From Candidatus Gastranaerophilales bacterium (lineage in GTDB: Bacteria > Cyanobacteriota > Vampirovibrionia > Gastranaerophilales > Gastranaerophilaceae), in NCBI GenBank assembly GCA_944324835.1, contig CALUXV010000002.1, positions 1 to 64,000 of the forward strand: DNA of 64,000 bases, in the 5' to 3' direction. The notes under the pieces are model-generated. The model searched no databases, had not been told where the DNA came from, and was given only the letters and a program-made list of their open reading frames with translations. Shown here one piece after another: positions 1 to 8,982 of the stretch; within the stretch, counting starts at the first letter, position 1; each line of letters starts with the position of its first letter. Both the position numbers and the translations under genes were made by a program.

Positions 1-11
1 GACTCACCTGC

Positions 12-48
12 CTCTATTCAAAATGATATTTTATCATTTTGAACAGAG
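12..48. repeat. Long inverted repeat near XerC/D-type gene
   Basis: A perfect 12-bp inverted repeat (arms TTCAAAATGATA and TATCATTTTGAA) surrounds a 3-nt loop. Past one mismatch it is extended by CTCT/AGAG. It lies about 100 bp beyond the 3' end of the recombinase gene and just before a clear terminator. It may be part of a tandem terminator of a gene left of the window, or a protein-binding palindrome. It does not match the usual 11-6-11 layout of dif sites. Confidence 0.5.
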
Positions 49-80
49 TTCTTCTAAAATTTCCCTATAATCAAATTTTT

Positions 81-102
81 AACCATCGAAAGATGGTTTT
101 TT
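81..102 (+). terminator. Rho-independent terminator of an upstream plus-strand gene
   Basis: Stem AACCATC / GATGGTT with a GAAA tetraloop, followed by a run of T on the plus strand. The minus-strand direction has no T run, so it serves a plus-strand transcript entering from the left of the window. Confidence 0.8.
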
Positions 103-143
103 ATTTGGGAAAGGGGTAAATGTAATATAAGGGAATAATTTTA

Positions 144-1004
144 TTATGTATTATTTACATTAAAATAAACTTCTTTTAATCTCTTTTTACTTATATGTGT
201 GTATAACTGAGTTGTTGCTACGTCACTATGACCTAAAAGTTCTTGTACAATTCTCAAATCAGCACCATTTTCGAGTAAATGTGTTGCAAAACTATGACGC
301 AGCGTGTGTGGGGAAATGTTTTTATGAATCAATGCTCCTTGAGAATGTACAAGGTTATATATATCTTGTCTATTTATTTCTCGTCCTTCTTCGTTTATCA
401 AAAAATTGTTAGTATTTATTTTATTTTTGAGAATATATAATTCGCGCTCTGGTAGATATGTATTAATTTTTTCTTTTGCCTTCCTACCAATAGGTACTAA
501 GCGTTCTTTATTTCCTTTCCCAGTACATAATATATAATTTGAATCCAAGTTTATATCTTCTAATTTTAAATTCGCTAGTTCGGATACTCGAAATCCGCAG
601 CTATATAAAAGTTCCAAAATAACAGCTTGAAGTTTTGATAACTTATGTGATAGCATTTCTTCAATATCTTTAATTGTCATTACTTTTGGTAATAGTTTAG
701 GGCGTTTAGGTATTTCGATGGTAAGTGTTGGATTCCCTTTTGCATTACCAGTCATACATGCCCATTTAAAAAATGATTTTATTGATGAGATTTTTCTTGT
801 AATAGAAGATGTTGCATATTTCATTTCTTTAAGATATTTGATATATCGGCTTATATCATGCCGGTTTATATCATCAAGACTGTATATATTTTCTAAGAAT
901 TCAAAAAAATACTCAATATCACGCCTGTATGCATCTATGGTATTTTCAGATAATCCTTTTTCTAGTTCAAGAAATTCAAGATACATTGATAATAATTCAA
1001 ACAT
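144..1004 (-). CDS. xerC: Tyrosine recombinase XerC/XerD family
   Basis: Site-specific tyrosine recombinase of 286 aa, the usual Xer length. The N-terminal SAM-like core-binding domain covers about residues 1-90 (YLEFLELEKGLSENTIDAYRRD). The catalytic domain carries the expected set: Arg in CGFRVSELANL, Lys in KGNKERLVPI, the HTLRHSFATHLL box, GHSDVATTQ and the nucleophile Tyr in LYTHI. Known role of the family: resolving chromosome dimers at dif with a partner recombinase. Assignment to XerC versus XerD is not certain. No clear Shine-Dalgarno precedes the first ATG, so Met-7 (position 986) is an alternative start. It is divergent from murC, with under 60 bp between them. Confidence 0.9.
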   Translation of the reverse strand: MFELLSMYLEFLELEKGLSENTIDAYRRDIEYFFEFLENIYSLDDINRHDISRYIKYLKEMKYATSSITRKISSIKSFFKWACMTGNAKGNPTLTIEIPKRPKLLPKVMTIKDIEEMLSHKLSKLQAVILELLYSCGFRVSELANLKLEDINLDSNYILCTGKGNKERLVPIGRKAKEKINTYLPERELYILKNKINTNNFLINEEGREINRQDIYNLVHSQGALIHKNISPHTLRHSFATHLLENGADLRIVQELLGHSDVATTQLYTHISKKRLKEVYFNVNNT

Positions 1005-1060
1005 ACTTTTATATTAACATACTTTGTAATATAATTTTCTTTGACAAAGGAGTTTTAACC

Positions 1061-2422
1061 GTGAATAAGAAATACCATTTCATAGCAATTGGCGGAGTCG
1101 GGATGAGCGGACTTGCAAAGTACCTTTTACAGCAAGGGTTTGAGGTTACTGGCTCGGATATATCTGAGAGTAAATATATCCAGGAATTAAAAGAAATGGG
1201 TGCAAAAATCTATATAGGGCACTCTAAAGAAAATGTACCTTGTGATTCTGTTGTCGTTATAAGTTCAGCTATTCGAATGAATAATCCGGAACTTATAAGA
1301 GCACGAGAATTAGGGTGTAAAATCTATCACCGTTCAGATATGTTAGCTGAAATTTCTCGTACGGATAAAAAGTTTATTGGATTTGCAGGAACTCATGGTA
1401 AAACAACAACAAGCGGGCTTGCTTCATATGTTTTGACAAAAGCAAATCTTCATCCGTCATATGTCGTTGGGGGGATAATTCCTGATATACATACAAATGC
1501 CAATTTTGATAATGAAGGAAATATTTTTGTTGCAGAAATGGATGAAAGTGACGGTACACTAATAAAATACAGGCCTGATATTGCTGTTATCAATAATCTT
1601 GAGGCCGATCATCTTGATTTTTATAAAAATGGTCTTGATTCAGTTATTGAAACATTCCAAGAGTTTTTAGCGAATTTAAGAGATGATGCCAAAATCCTTA
1701 TAAATAATGATAATAGCGGAAATCTTAAATTAAAAGGATACAATTTTATAACCTTCGGGCTTGATGAAGCTGAATATATGGCAAAAAATGTAAACTTTGC
1801 AAACGGTTATACAACGTTTGATGTTTACCATAACAATAATTTACTTTTAGAAAATGTAAAAATCATACTTCCCGGCGAACACAATGTTTATAACACTCTT
1901 GCGGTTCTTGCAGCTTGCAATGAATCAGGTGTTGATGTATCTCTTTTAAAAGAACATTTTGAAACATTTTCCGGAATGGGCAGAAGATTTCAAAAAATGC
2001 TGACTATTGACGGTATTCCAGTTTATGATGATTATGCACATCACCCAACCGAAATCAGGGCAACTCTTTCCGCAATGCGTTCTTATACTCAAAGAAATGT
2101 AGTTGCCGTATTCCAGCCTCATAGATATACACGTTTTCAGTCATTGTGGGAAGATTTCAAATCTGCATTATCATCAGCCGACCGAATTATTGTAACAGAT
2201 GTATATGCGGCATCAGAAGATCCGATAGAAGGTGTTGATTCAGAAAAATTTACATCAGAACTTAAAAATGCTGAATATATTAAAGGTTCTATTCAAGATG
2301 TTGCAGAAAAACTTTTACCGACACTTAAACCTGATGATATTGTAATCGGGTTAGGGGCTGGTACTATTACTAATCTGGCAAAATGTCTTAAAAAAGCGAA
2401 AGAGGAACACCAGTGGATATAG
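1061..2422 (+). CDS. murC: UDP-N-acetylmuramate--L-alanine ligase
   Basis: MurC adds L-alanine to UDP-MurNAc in the cytoplasm, the first peptide step of peptidoglycan synthesis. The GTG at 1061 is chosen because AAGGAG lies 10 bp upstream and the protein then begins with the family's IAIGGVGMSGLA nucleotide-binding loop. The longer frame from 929 would overlap the recombinase promoter. The ATP loop GTHGKTTT is at about residue 110, with the DDYAHHP motif in the third domain and the C-terminal GAGTI. At 453 aa the length is normal. It overlaps murB by 10 bp and is the first gene of murC-murB-ddl-ftsQ-ffh. Confidence 0.97.
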   Translation: MNKKYHFIAIGGVGMSGLAKYLLQQGFEVTGSDISESKYIQELKEMGAKIYIGHSKENVPCDSVVVISSAIRMNNPELIRARELGCKIYHRSDMLAEISRTDKKFIGFAGTHGKTTTSGLASYVLTKANLHPSYVVGGIIPDIHTNANFDNEGNIFVAEMDESDGTLIKYRPDIAVINNLEADHLDFYKNGLDSVIETFQEFLANLRDDAKILINNDNSGNLKLKGYNFITFGLDEAEYMAKNVNFANGYTTFDVYHNNNLLLENVKIILPGEHNVYNTLAVLAACNESGVDVSLLKEHFETFSGMGRRFQKMLTIDGIPVYDDYAHHPTEIRATLSAMRSYTQRNVVAVFQPHRYTRFQSLWEDFKSALSSADRIIVTDVYAASEDPIEGVDSEKFTSELKNAEYIKGSIQDVAEKLLPTLKPDDIVIGLGAGTITNLAKCLKKAKEEHQWI

Positions 2423-3327
2423 AATTCAAAGAAAATTTTGAGATAAAAAATCTTACGAGTTTTAAAATCGGTGGAACAGTAAAAAAAATCTTTTTCCCGA
2501 AAACGCAAACTGAATTTTTACATCTTATTAAAACTGAAAAAGACTATATTATTCTCGGAAGCTGTTCTAACGTATTATTCTCATCACAAGGGTATGACGG
2601 AACTATTATCTGTACAACAAAGATGAACAGGATGGAATTTAGAGGGACAAAAGTAGTTGCAGAATGTGGTGTTAAAGGGCCTTTATTGGCTCAAAAAGCT
2701 CTTGATGCAGGTCTTACAGGATTTGAATTTATGATTGGATTTCCGGGCTCTGTCGGCGGAAATATATTCATGAATGCAGGAGCACACAGCCAGTCCATAT
2801 CAGATACACTTTCGCTTGCCTGCTTGTATGACAAAGAAAAGGATGATGTTGTATACCTTGATAACAGCATGATGGAATTCGGATATCGTCATTCAATACT
2901 GCAGAGCGGGAGATATATTGCGCTGGGTGCAGAATTTGATTTAAGAAAAGAAAACAAGAAAACAATAAAAGAATTGATGGATAGAAATCTTGAATTCAGA
3001 AAAAATATTCAGCCGCCTCTGAATTATCCAAACGCAGGAAGTGTATTCAAAAATCCTGAACATGATTCAGCCGGCAGGCTTTTAGATAAAGCCGGAGTAA
3101 AGGATTTTGATCTTCCCAGAGCTGCTGTTTGGCAAAAACACGCAAACTTTATTATCAACAAAGGAGATGCAACATCAGAAGATATCTTAGAATTAATGTA
3201 TTTAATGTATAAAAAAGTTAAAAATATGTATACGATAGAGCTTGTTCCGGAAATAAGATTTATCGGGAAAATGAATAAACACGAGGAAGAAATATGTCAG
3301 GAATTGTACAAAAAGACGCAAAAATAG
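2413..3327 (+). CDS. murB: UDP-N-acetylenolpyruvoylglucosamine reductase
   Basis: FAD- and NADPH-dependent reductase that makes UDP-N-acetylmuramate. The GTG start at 2413 lies inside the end of murC, giving translational coupling. The FAD-binding part is seen in SFKIGG, LGSCSNVLFS and the GFPGSVGGNIFMNAGAH stretch. The catalytic serine motif NAGSVFKNP is at about residue 205, with ELVPEIRFIG (catalytic Glu) near the C-terminus. Its 304 aa is typical of the short MurB type. Substrate flow is MurB to MurC, and both are made from one message. Confidence 0.97.
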   Translation: MDIEFKENFEIKNLTSFKIGGTVKKIFFPKTQTEFLHLIKTEKDYIILGSCSNVLFSSQGYDGTIICTTKMNRMEFRGTKVVAECGVKGPLLAQKALDAGLTGFEFMIGFPGSVGGNIFMNAGAHSQSISDTLSLACLYDKEKDDVVYLDNSMMEFGYRHSILQSGRYIALGAEFDLRKENKKTIKELMDRNLEFRKNIQPPLNYPNAGSVFKNPEHDSAGRLLDKAGVKDFDLPRAAVWQKHANFIINKGDATSEDILELMYLMYKKVKNMYTIELVPEIRFIGKMNKHEEEICQELYKKTQK

Positions 3328-4226
3328 CCGTATTATGCGGAGGATTATCATCAGAAGCCGAAATTTCAAGACGTTCAGGCAAAAACTGCTATGAGGCACT
3401 TCAAAGATTAGGTTATAAAAATTCAAAACTTGTTGAGGTTACAGAAAATATTGCAGAAGATTTAAATGGTTTTGATTATGCTTATAATGCTCTTCACGGT
3501 AAATACGGAGAAGATGGATGTATACAGGGCGTTCTTGAATTTTTAAAAATCCCTTATACCGGTTGCGGAGTTATGTCCAGTGCTTTATGTATGAATAAAG
3601 AATATACTAAAAAAGTTCTTTCTTCTGCCGGACTTCCTCTTATCAAATCAGTTTTGATAACAAAAGGCGATAATCTATACGATAAAGTTAATGAATTAAA
3701 TTTTCCTATTATGGTAAAACCTGTATCCGAAGGCTCAAGTCTTGGAATGGCAAAAGTAAATGATGTAGATGAACTTGTAAAAGCAGTATTCGAAGCATCA
3801 AAATACAAGCAAGATATTATGCTTGAAGAATATCTAGAAGGGATAAGTGCCACTGTAGGAATTCTTGAAAAGGATGGCGAAACATTTGCGACAGAGATTT
3901 TGGAATTCAGACCGCATACAGAATGGTATGATTACGAAGCAAAATATACCAAAGGAATGACAGATTTTATTATTCCTGCAGAAATTTCCGATGAAATGAC
4001 TAAAAAAGTTAAAGAAGTATCAATGGCAGCATTTAAAGCTTGCGGCTGTTCAGGTGTTAGCCGAGTTGATTTCCTTATTGCGGATAATGTTCCTTATATA
4101 TTAGAAGTTAACACAAGTCCTGGAATGACTGATACGAGCGATTTACCGGCACAAGCAGCTGCTATGGGAATGTCTTATGATGAACTTGTTGAAGTCATTC
4201 TACAAAGTGCAGGTTTAAATAAATAA
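3294..4226 (+). CDS. ddl: D-alanine--D-alanine ligase
   Basis: ATP-grasp ligase making the D-Ala-D-Ala dipeptide of peptidoglycan, 310 aa. Visible are the N-terminal VLCGGLSSEAEISRRSG, NALHGKYGEDGCIQG, the ATP-grasp loop PVSEGSSLGM near residue 140 and the metal and substrate motif EVNTSPGMT near residue 270. The ATG at 3294 has GAGGAAG upstream and lies 34 bp inside murB. It is followed by ftsQ with a TAATG overlap. Confidence 0.96.
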   Translation: MSGIVQKDAKIAVLCGGLSSEAEISRRSGKNCYEALQRLGYKNSKLVEVTENIAEDLNGFDYAYNALHGKYGEDGCIQGVLEFLKIPYTGCGVMSSALCMNKEYTKKVLSSAGLPLIKSVLITKGDNLYDKVNELNFPIMVKPVSEGSSLGMAKVNDVDELVKAVFEASKYKQDIMLEEYLEGISATVGILEKDGETFATEILEFRPHTEWYDYEAKYTKGMTDFIIPAEISDEMTKKVKEVSMAAFKACGCSGVSRVDFLIADNVPYILEVNTSPGMTDTSDLPAQAAAMGMSYDELVEVILQSAGLNK

Positions 4227-5101
4227 TGTCTGATGAAGAAATAAAAAAAATAAATAAATATAATATAAAAAGACGATTAAGGCAGTCAAAATTAAAGCGG
4301 AAAATACGTCACACACAAAGACGAATAAAAACTTTTCGAATAATTTTACGACTCCTTCTAATTGTTGGACTTGCGTATTTATGTTATCACGTTATTTACA
4401 TGCAAAGCTGGAGATTACCTCAGGATACTTTTTCAAGAATAAATAGTCCATCATTAAAAATTTCAAATAATAAAATAGTTCCTTCATATAAAATACTGGC
4501 TGCAATCAGGCAGATAGAAATACCAGATAAAGCAATTTTTTTAATCAAAACTGACGAAATTAAAAAAAGTATACTAAAACTTGAACCAATACAAGATGTT
4601 TATGTCAGACGTTTTTGGTTCCCTGCAAGATTGGATATTATTATAAAAGAGCGTGTACCATCTATTTTAATTGCTCCAAATGAAAAAGTTCAACCAATAG
4701 GTTATTTCACCAAAGATGGAAAGCTTATTGGACATGAATATATGCCTTTAAGAGCCAATTATAAAACAGTTAAAGTTCTTGCATATTGTACAAAAGATGA
4801 CGATTATAGAAAATGGGATAAACCAAAACTTTTATATATAAGAAAACTCGCTAAAACGATTGAATATTATGCAGATGAGCCAATTGAATATATTGATTTA
4901 AGGACTCCGGGAGATGTTTATGTTAAACTTAAATCAGTCTTATTAAGACTAGGTCCTGTTGACGATGTCAATTTTGAGGAAACAACAAGACGTCTAAATA
5001 GGCTTCCATCACTATTACCTCAGGTAAAACTTCTAGATAAAAATATAAAATATTTAGATTTAAGATGGGATAAAGTAAATTATGTTAAATTAAACAGCTA
5101 A
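4226..5101 (+). CDS. ftsQ: Cell division protein FtsQ/DivIB
   Basis: Single-pass divisome protein, 291 aa. A highly basic cytoplasmic tail (about 1-45) is followed by one transmembrane helix (about 46-65) and a POTRA-like extracytoplasmic domain (DEIKKSILKLEPIQDVYVRR, then IIKERVPSIL), then the FtsQ beta domain. Recognition rests on topology, the POTRA pattern and its place directly after ddl. The sequence itself is divergent, as is usual for FtsQ. In Cyanobacteria ftsZ commonly follows, but here the next gene is ffh, 14 bp downstream. Confidence 0.85.
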   Translation: MSDEEIKKINKYNIKRRLRQSKLKRKIRHTQRRIKTFRIILRLLLIVGLAYLCYHVIYMQSWRLPQDTFSRINSPSLKISNNKIVPSYKILAAIRQIEIPDKAIFLIKTDEIKKSILKLEPIQDVYVRRFWFPARLDIIIKERVPSILIAPNEKVQPIGYFTKDGKLIGHEYMPLRANYKTVKVLAYCTKDDDYRKWDKPKLLYIRKLAKTIEYYADEPIEYIDLRTPGDVYVKLKSVLLRLGPVDDVNFEETTRRLNRLPSLLPQVKLLDKNIKYLDLRWDKVNYVKLNS

Positions 5102-5115
5102 TAAAAGGGAAATAT

Positions 5116-6495
5116 ATGTTTGAATCGTTGTCAGATAGATTGCAGAGTATTATTGCAAATACCGCAAAAGAAAAAGAACTTACGCAAGAAAACATGAAAG
5201 ATGCTTTGAGAGAAATTCGTCGAGCACTTTTAGAGGCAGATGTTAATTTAAGAGTTGTAAAATCCTTTATTTCAAGTATTAAGGATCGTGCGGAAGGTGA
5301 AAATGTGTTGCAAGGTATTAATCCTTCTCAGCAACTTGTAAAAATTGTTAATGATGAACTTATTAATCTTTTGGGAAAAGATGTTTCTCCTTTGAATCTT
5401 CAAGGGCATCCTAATATTATAATGATGCTCGGGCTGCAAGGTTCAGGTAAGACAACATCTTCTGCAAAGCTAGCAGTAAAACTTAAGCAAGAAGGGCGTA
5501 ATCCATTACTTGTTGCTTGTGATGTCTATAGACCTGCTGCTATTGCTCAATTAAAAACACTTGGTTCACAAATAGAAGTAGAAGTATATTCTGAAGATGA
5601 AAATAAAAATGTACAGGATATCGTATCGCATGCAATTAACTATGCAAAAGATAATGGGTTTAATACAATTATTCTTGATACCGCAGGGCGTTTACAAATT
5701 GACACTGATATGATGGCTGAGTTGTTATTAATTGACAGAATATTCAGCCCGCAAGAAAAATTACTTGTGATTGATGCAATGACCGGACAAGAAACAGTTA
5801 ATGTTGCAGAAACATTTGATTCTCAACTTAATATTACTGGACTTGTTTTAACTAAACTTGATGGTGATTCAAGAGGTGGTGCTGCATTGTCTGTTGCATA
5901 TTGTACAGGAAAACCTATAAAGCTGACTGGAACCGGGGAAAAACTCCATGCGTTAGAAGATTTTTATCCTGAAAGAATGGCTACAAGAATACTTGGAATG
6001 GGAGATATTGTATCACTTGTTGAACGTGCTCAAGAAGTTTTTGATGAAAAAGAAGCAAAAGAACTTGAAAAGAAAATGGAAAAAGAGGAGTTTTCTTTCA
6101 ATGATTTCTTAAAAATGCAAAAGCAAATGAAAATGCTAGGTTCTATTGATCAAATTCTTGGGATGATTCCTGGAATAAATATTTCAAAAGATGATAAAGA
6201 AAAAATTTCACACGAAGGAGAAAAACAGTTTAAGAAGATAGAAGTTTTGATAAATAGTATGACACCTCAAGAAAGAAATCATCCAGAATTGTTAAATTCA
6301 AGTAGAAAAAGGCGTATCGCTGAAGGTTCAGGAATATCATTACATGATTTGAATCTATTTTTAAATCAGTTTAGTCAAATGCGCCAAATGATGAAAGGTA
6401 TGTCTGATATGAAAAAGAGTATTGGAAAATTTAAAGGTATGAATCCTGCTCTAGGAATGAAAAAAATGATGCAAATGATGCGAAAATTTAGATAA
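5116..6495 (+). CDS. ffh: Signal recognition particle GTPase Ffh
   Basis: Ffh binds signal peptides and 4.5S RNA and delivers ribosomes to FtsY at the membrane. The N domain covers 1-90 and the GTPase P-loop GLQGSGKTTSSAK is near residue 107. DTAGRLQ is near 188 and TKLDGDSRGGAALS near 246. A methionine-rich M domain runs from about 300 to the end (KKMMQMMRKFR). The length of 459 aa is normal. RBS AAAGGGAAATAT precedes the ATG. It is the last gene of the run, ended by the hairpin at 6519-6547. Confidence 0.98.
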   Translation: MFESLSDRLQSIIANTAKEKELTQENMKDALREIRRALLEADVNLRVVKSFISSIKDRAEGENVLQGINPSQQLVKIVNDELINLLGKDVSPLNLQGHPNIIMMLGLQGSGKTTSSAKLAVKLKQEGRNPLLVACDVYRPAAIAQLKTLGSQIEVEVYSEDENKNVQDIVSHAINYAKDNGFNTIILDTAGRLQIDTDMMAELLLIDRIFSPQEKLLVIDAMTGQETVNVAETFDSQLNITGLVLTKLDGDSRGGAALSVAYCTGKPIKLTGTGEKLHALEDFYPERMATRILGMGDIVSLVERAQEVFDEKEAKELEKKMEKEEFSFNDFLKMQKQMKMLGSIDQILGMIPGINISKDDKEKISHEGEKQFKKIEVLINSMTPQERNHPELLNSSRKRRIAEGSGISLHDLNLFLNQFSQMRQMMKGMSDMKKSIGKFKGMNPALGMKKMMQMMRKFR

Positions 6496-6518
6496 AAGTT
6501 ACTTAAAATTAAACAAAT

Positions 6519-6547
6519 AAACCTGCTACTTTATTGGTAGCAGGTTT
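6519..6547 (+). terminator. Terminator after ffh
   Basis: Perfect 11-bp stem AAACCTGCTAC / GTAGCAGGTTT with a 7-nt loop followed by TATTATT. It lies 24 bp after the ffh stop and closes the murC-ffh transcription unit. Confidence 0.8.
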
Positions 6548-6683
6548 ATTATTAAATTATTTTTTGTAAACATTTGTTAACAAAACTAAATTATAAAGTC
6601 AATTTTAAAGGATAAAAAAACTTTATATAAGAGTAAAGGTTAGATTTAAATTATTTAAGGTTAGGTTATACCGGGAGGTTTGT

Positions 6684-7616
6684 ATGTCAGACGTATCTAT
6701 AACAGTTCCAAAGGCGAATCCTAATATGGAAGCCAAAGGGGCATTTCAATTTTTAAATAGACCAATGTTGAGTCAGTATTTAGAATCTGAACATTCAATA
6801 TTTGGAACTCCTTATGCAGGAGCAATGGGTACAACACCAACTGGTATAGCAACAGGAATGATGATGCCTGGTATGGGTATGATGGGAATGGGAATGATGA
6901 ATCCTATGATGATGGGCGGTTGGTTCAACAACGTTGACAAAATTGTTGATAATTCCAAAAAATGGACCAATGGTATGTATGACATCTATGACAACTCATC
7001 TGACCGACAAACCCAATTTGTATTCAAACAACGCGGTAACCAATACAGTCTAAATACAGGCAGTTCTATCTTAAATAATTTATTAAAAACTATGAATCAT
7101 TCAATTCACAATAACGATATGCGCGTTGCTTGTGATACATTTGACAGAATATTTGAGACTATCAAGAAACAGGTTGGTACTGAGTTATTGACTCACGAAG
7201 AAAGAATCAATGCTGAAGAATCAATCAGAGCAGCAATCATTGATTACTATGAACAAGTTAACGGTTCATCTCTGAGAGAAGATATCGAAACTTACGGTGA
7301 CGGAGTATTCGAAAACGGTTTCAAGAAAGCAATTTCTATGGGATTCTATACTCAAAATGATGATGAACAAACAATTTCATATATGACAGGTAATTCAATC
7401 CAAGATGTTGAAGGAAAAGAATCTATTAGAAATACCGGTAAAATGGTTGGAGGTGCAGCTCCTGGTGCAATTCTCGGTGCAGGTGTTGGTGCTAAAATTG
7501 GTGGCGGCAAAGGGGCTGTAATCGGTGCTATCATTGGTGGTATTATATCAGGTATAACTGGTATCTTTGTTGCATCTGATGAAAAACCTGAATTAGAAAG
7601 AGTTCACGGATACTAA
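6684..7616 (+). CDS. Unknown protein with Met-rich segment and C-terminal glycine zipper
   Basis: I do not recognise a family. The 310-aa protein starts at an ATG with a strong GGGAGG. There is no signal peptide. A Met/Gly segment rich in MGMM and MMM repeats occupies about residues 57-80. A soluble helical middle follows (about 100-240). A Gly/Ala zipper, GGAAPGAILGAGVGAKIGGG and on, covers about 252-300 and resembles membrane-inserting glycine-zipper domains. It has its own terminator and a 190-bp leader, so it is monocistronic. Low-complexity ends of this kind recur in other unknown proteins of this window. Confidence 0.75.
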   Translation: MSDVSITVPKANPNMEAKGAFQFLNRPMLSQYLESEHSIFGTPYAGAMGTTPTGIATGMMMPGMGMMGMGMMNPMMMGGWFNNVDKIVDNSKKWTNGMYDIYDNSSDRQTQFVFKQRGNQYSLNTGSSILNNLLKTMNHSIHNNDMRVACDTFDRIFETIKKQVGTELLTHEERINAEESIRAAIIDYYEQVNGSSLREDIETYGDGVFENGFKKAISMGFYTQNDDEQTISYMTGNSIQDVEGKESIRNTGKMVGGAAPGAILGAGVGAKIGGGKGAVIGAIIGGIISGITGIFVASDEKPELERVHGY

Positions 7617-7658
7617 TTTAAATCCAATAATATAACCTAATTAACTAATCTAACCTTA

Positions 7659-7684
7659 AACGGTGGTCCATAAAGACCGCCGTT
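7659..7684 (+). terminator. Terminator after the glycine-zipper gene
   Basis: Stem AACGGTGGTC / GACCGCCGTT (one G-T pair) around CATAAA, followed by the weakly T-rich ATTGTTGTTA. It sits between convergent genes. Confidence 0.6.
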
Positions 7685-7704
7685 ATTGTTGTTATACATT
7701 ATGC

Positions 7705-8496
7705 TTATCCTTCCTGTTGATATGCCCATGCTGAATGATTGTGTATACTTTCAATAGATTCACATTCGACTTCAAATGAATCAATTATATCATTGTTCCG
7801 AAGAGCAATAACAACATCTCTTAATACATCTTCTACAAATTTAGGATTTTGGTATGCATATTCTGTTACATATTTTTCATCTTCTCGTTTTAATAAAGAA
7901 TAAAGACCGCAGGAAGCGGAATCTTCAATTAATTTAATCAAATCTTCTATCCAAATGTGCTCATCTCTATCATATGATATTTTTACGGATACTATTGCTC
8001 TTTGGTTATGAGCTCCAAAATCTGAGATTTCTTTCGAACAAGGACAAAGAGTGGTTACAGGAACTTTTACGCCTAATTTGAATATATATTCTTCGTCTTC
8101 TTCCCCATAATCCTTTAAAATCCCTTCAAAAGAACAATCATAACACATTGGGGCTGATATTTTAGTGACAGGAGATTTTTTATCAATAAAGTATTTAAAT
8201 GAAAATTTGAGATATCCGGATTTAGCATCAAGTCTTTCAATAAGATCTTGTACACATCCTTCAATATCAACCCCTAGAAGATTTTTTTCTCTCCAATCAT
8301 TTAAACATTCTACAAAGCGTGACATGTGAGTGCCTTTGTAATGAGATGGAAGTGCAACGCTCATCTTTACTTTTGCATATACTTCCTGATTTTCTTTATC
8401 TTTACGTTGAATTACAAGTGGAAATTCGATATCTTTGATTCCCACTTTTTGTATCTCAACACCTCTATTATCTGTTAAATTTTGTATATCTTTCAT
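7705..8496 (-). CDS. folE2: GTP cyclohydrolase FolE2 (type IB)
   Basis: Converts GTP to dihydroneopterin triphosphate, the first step to folate and, in many bacteria, to queuosine. The 263-aa length fits. The type-IB signature TTLCPCSKEISDFGAHNQRA contains the catalytic Cys region (Cys-151 and Cys-153). Recognition is from this motif and the conserved SRFVE near residue 60. FolE2 is the enzyme that does not depend strictly on zinc. A queuosine-related tgt occurs at 55.8-56.9 kb, so its product may feed both pathways. It is divergent from aroQ. Confidence 0.93.
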   Translation of the reverse strand: MKDIQNLTDNRGVEIQKVGIKDIEFPLVIQRKDKENQEVYAKVKMSVALPSHYKGTHMSRFVECLNDWREKNLLGVDIEGCVQDLIERLDAKSGYLKFSFKYFIDKKSPVTKISAPMCYDCSFEGILKDYGEEDEEYIFKLGVKVPVTTLCPCSKEISDFGAHNQRAIVSVKISYDRDEHIWIEDLIKLIEDSASCGLYSLLKREDEKYVTEYAYQNPKFVEDVLRDVVIALRNNDIIDSFEVECESIESIHNHSAWAYQQEG

Positions 8497-8533
8497 ATTT
8501 ATAATATTATCATGAATAAGAACCGAGGTGAAA

Positions 8534-8968
8534 ATGAAAATACTTTTATTGAACGGACCAAATCTTAATATGTTAGGGGTACGTGAGCCTGAAAAATATG
8601 GAAATTTAACATTAAATGATATTGAGTCTAAACTTATAAGTTTAGCAAATGAACAAGGTATTGAAATAGAAACTTTTCAAAGTAATCATGAAGGTGAAAT
8701 TATTGATAAAATTCAATTAACCGATGCTGATGGTATGATAATTAATGCCGGAGGTTTTACCCATACAAGTGTTGCAATTAGAGATGCAATATCTTCGAAG
8801 AATTTACCCAGTGTCGAAGTTCACATGACCAATATTCATGCACGAGAAGAATTTAGACATAAATCATTAATATCCGGAGTTTCTATCGGCCAGGTTGTAG
8901 GGTTTAAAGAAAAGTCTTACGAATTCGCTTTATTAGGGCTAATTGATTACATTAAGAATTGTAAATAA
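8534..8968 (+). CDS. aroQ: 3-dehydroquinate dehydratase, type II
   Basis: Shikimate-pathway dehydratase, 144 aa, with the type II motifs LLNGPNLNMLG, the flexible-lid EKYG tyrosine, NHEGEIID, INAGGFTHTS and EVHMTNIHAREEFR (catalytic His/Arg). The ATG at 8534 is chosen over the GTG at 8528 because GAGG at 8525-8528 is then properly spaced. Divergent from folE2 with under 40 bp between them, so the promoters overlap. Confidence 0.95.
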   Translation: MKILLLNGPNLNMLGVREPEKYGNLTLNDIESKLISLANEQGIEIETFQSNHEGEIIDKIQLTDADGMIINAGGFTHTSVAIRDAISSKNLPSVEVHMTNIHAREEFRHKSLISGVSIGQVVGFKEKSYEFALLGLIDYIKNCK

Positions 8969-8982
8969 TTCTATTTTATTCC

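Noticed and set aside
1-42. C-terminal tail of a plus-strand gene entering from the left
   Set aside because: A frame is open to a TGA at 40-42 but is too short to tell from chance, and the hairpin at 12-48 argues for non-coding DNA.
929-1060. Extended N-terminus of MurC (44 extra residues)
   Set aside because: The GTG at 1061 has a proper AAGGAG, and MurC proteins start at the nucleotide-binding loop. The extension overlaps the divergent recombinase gene.
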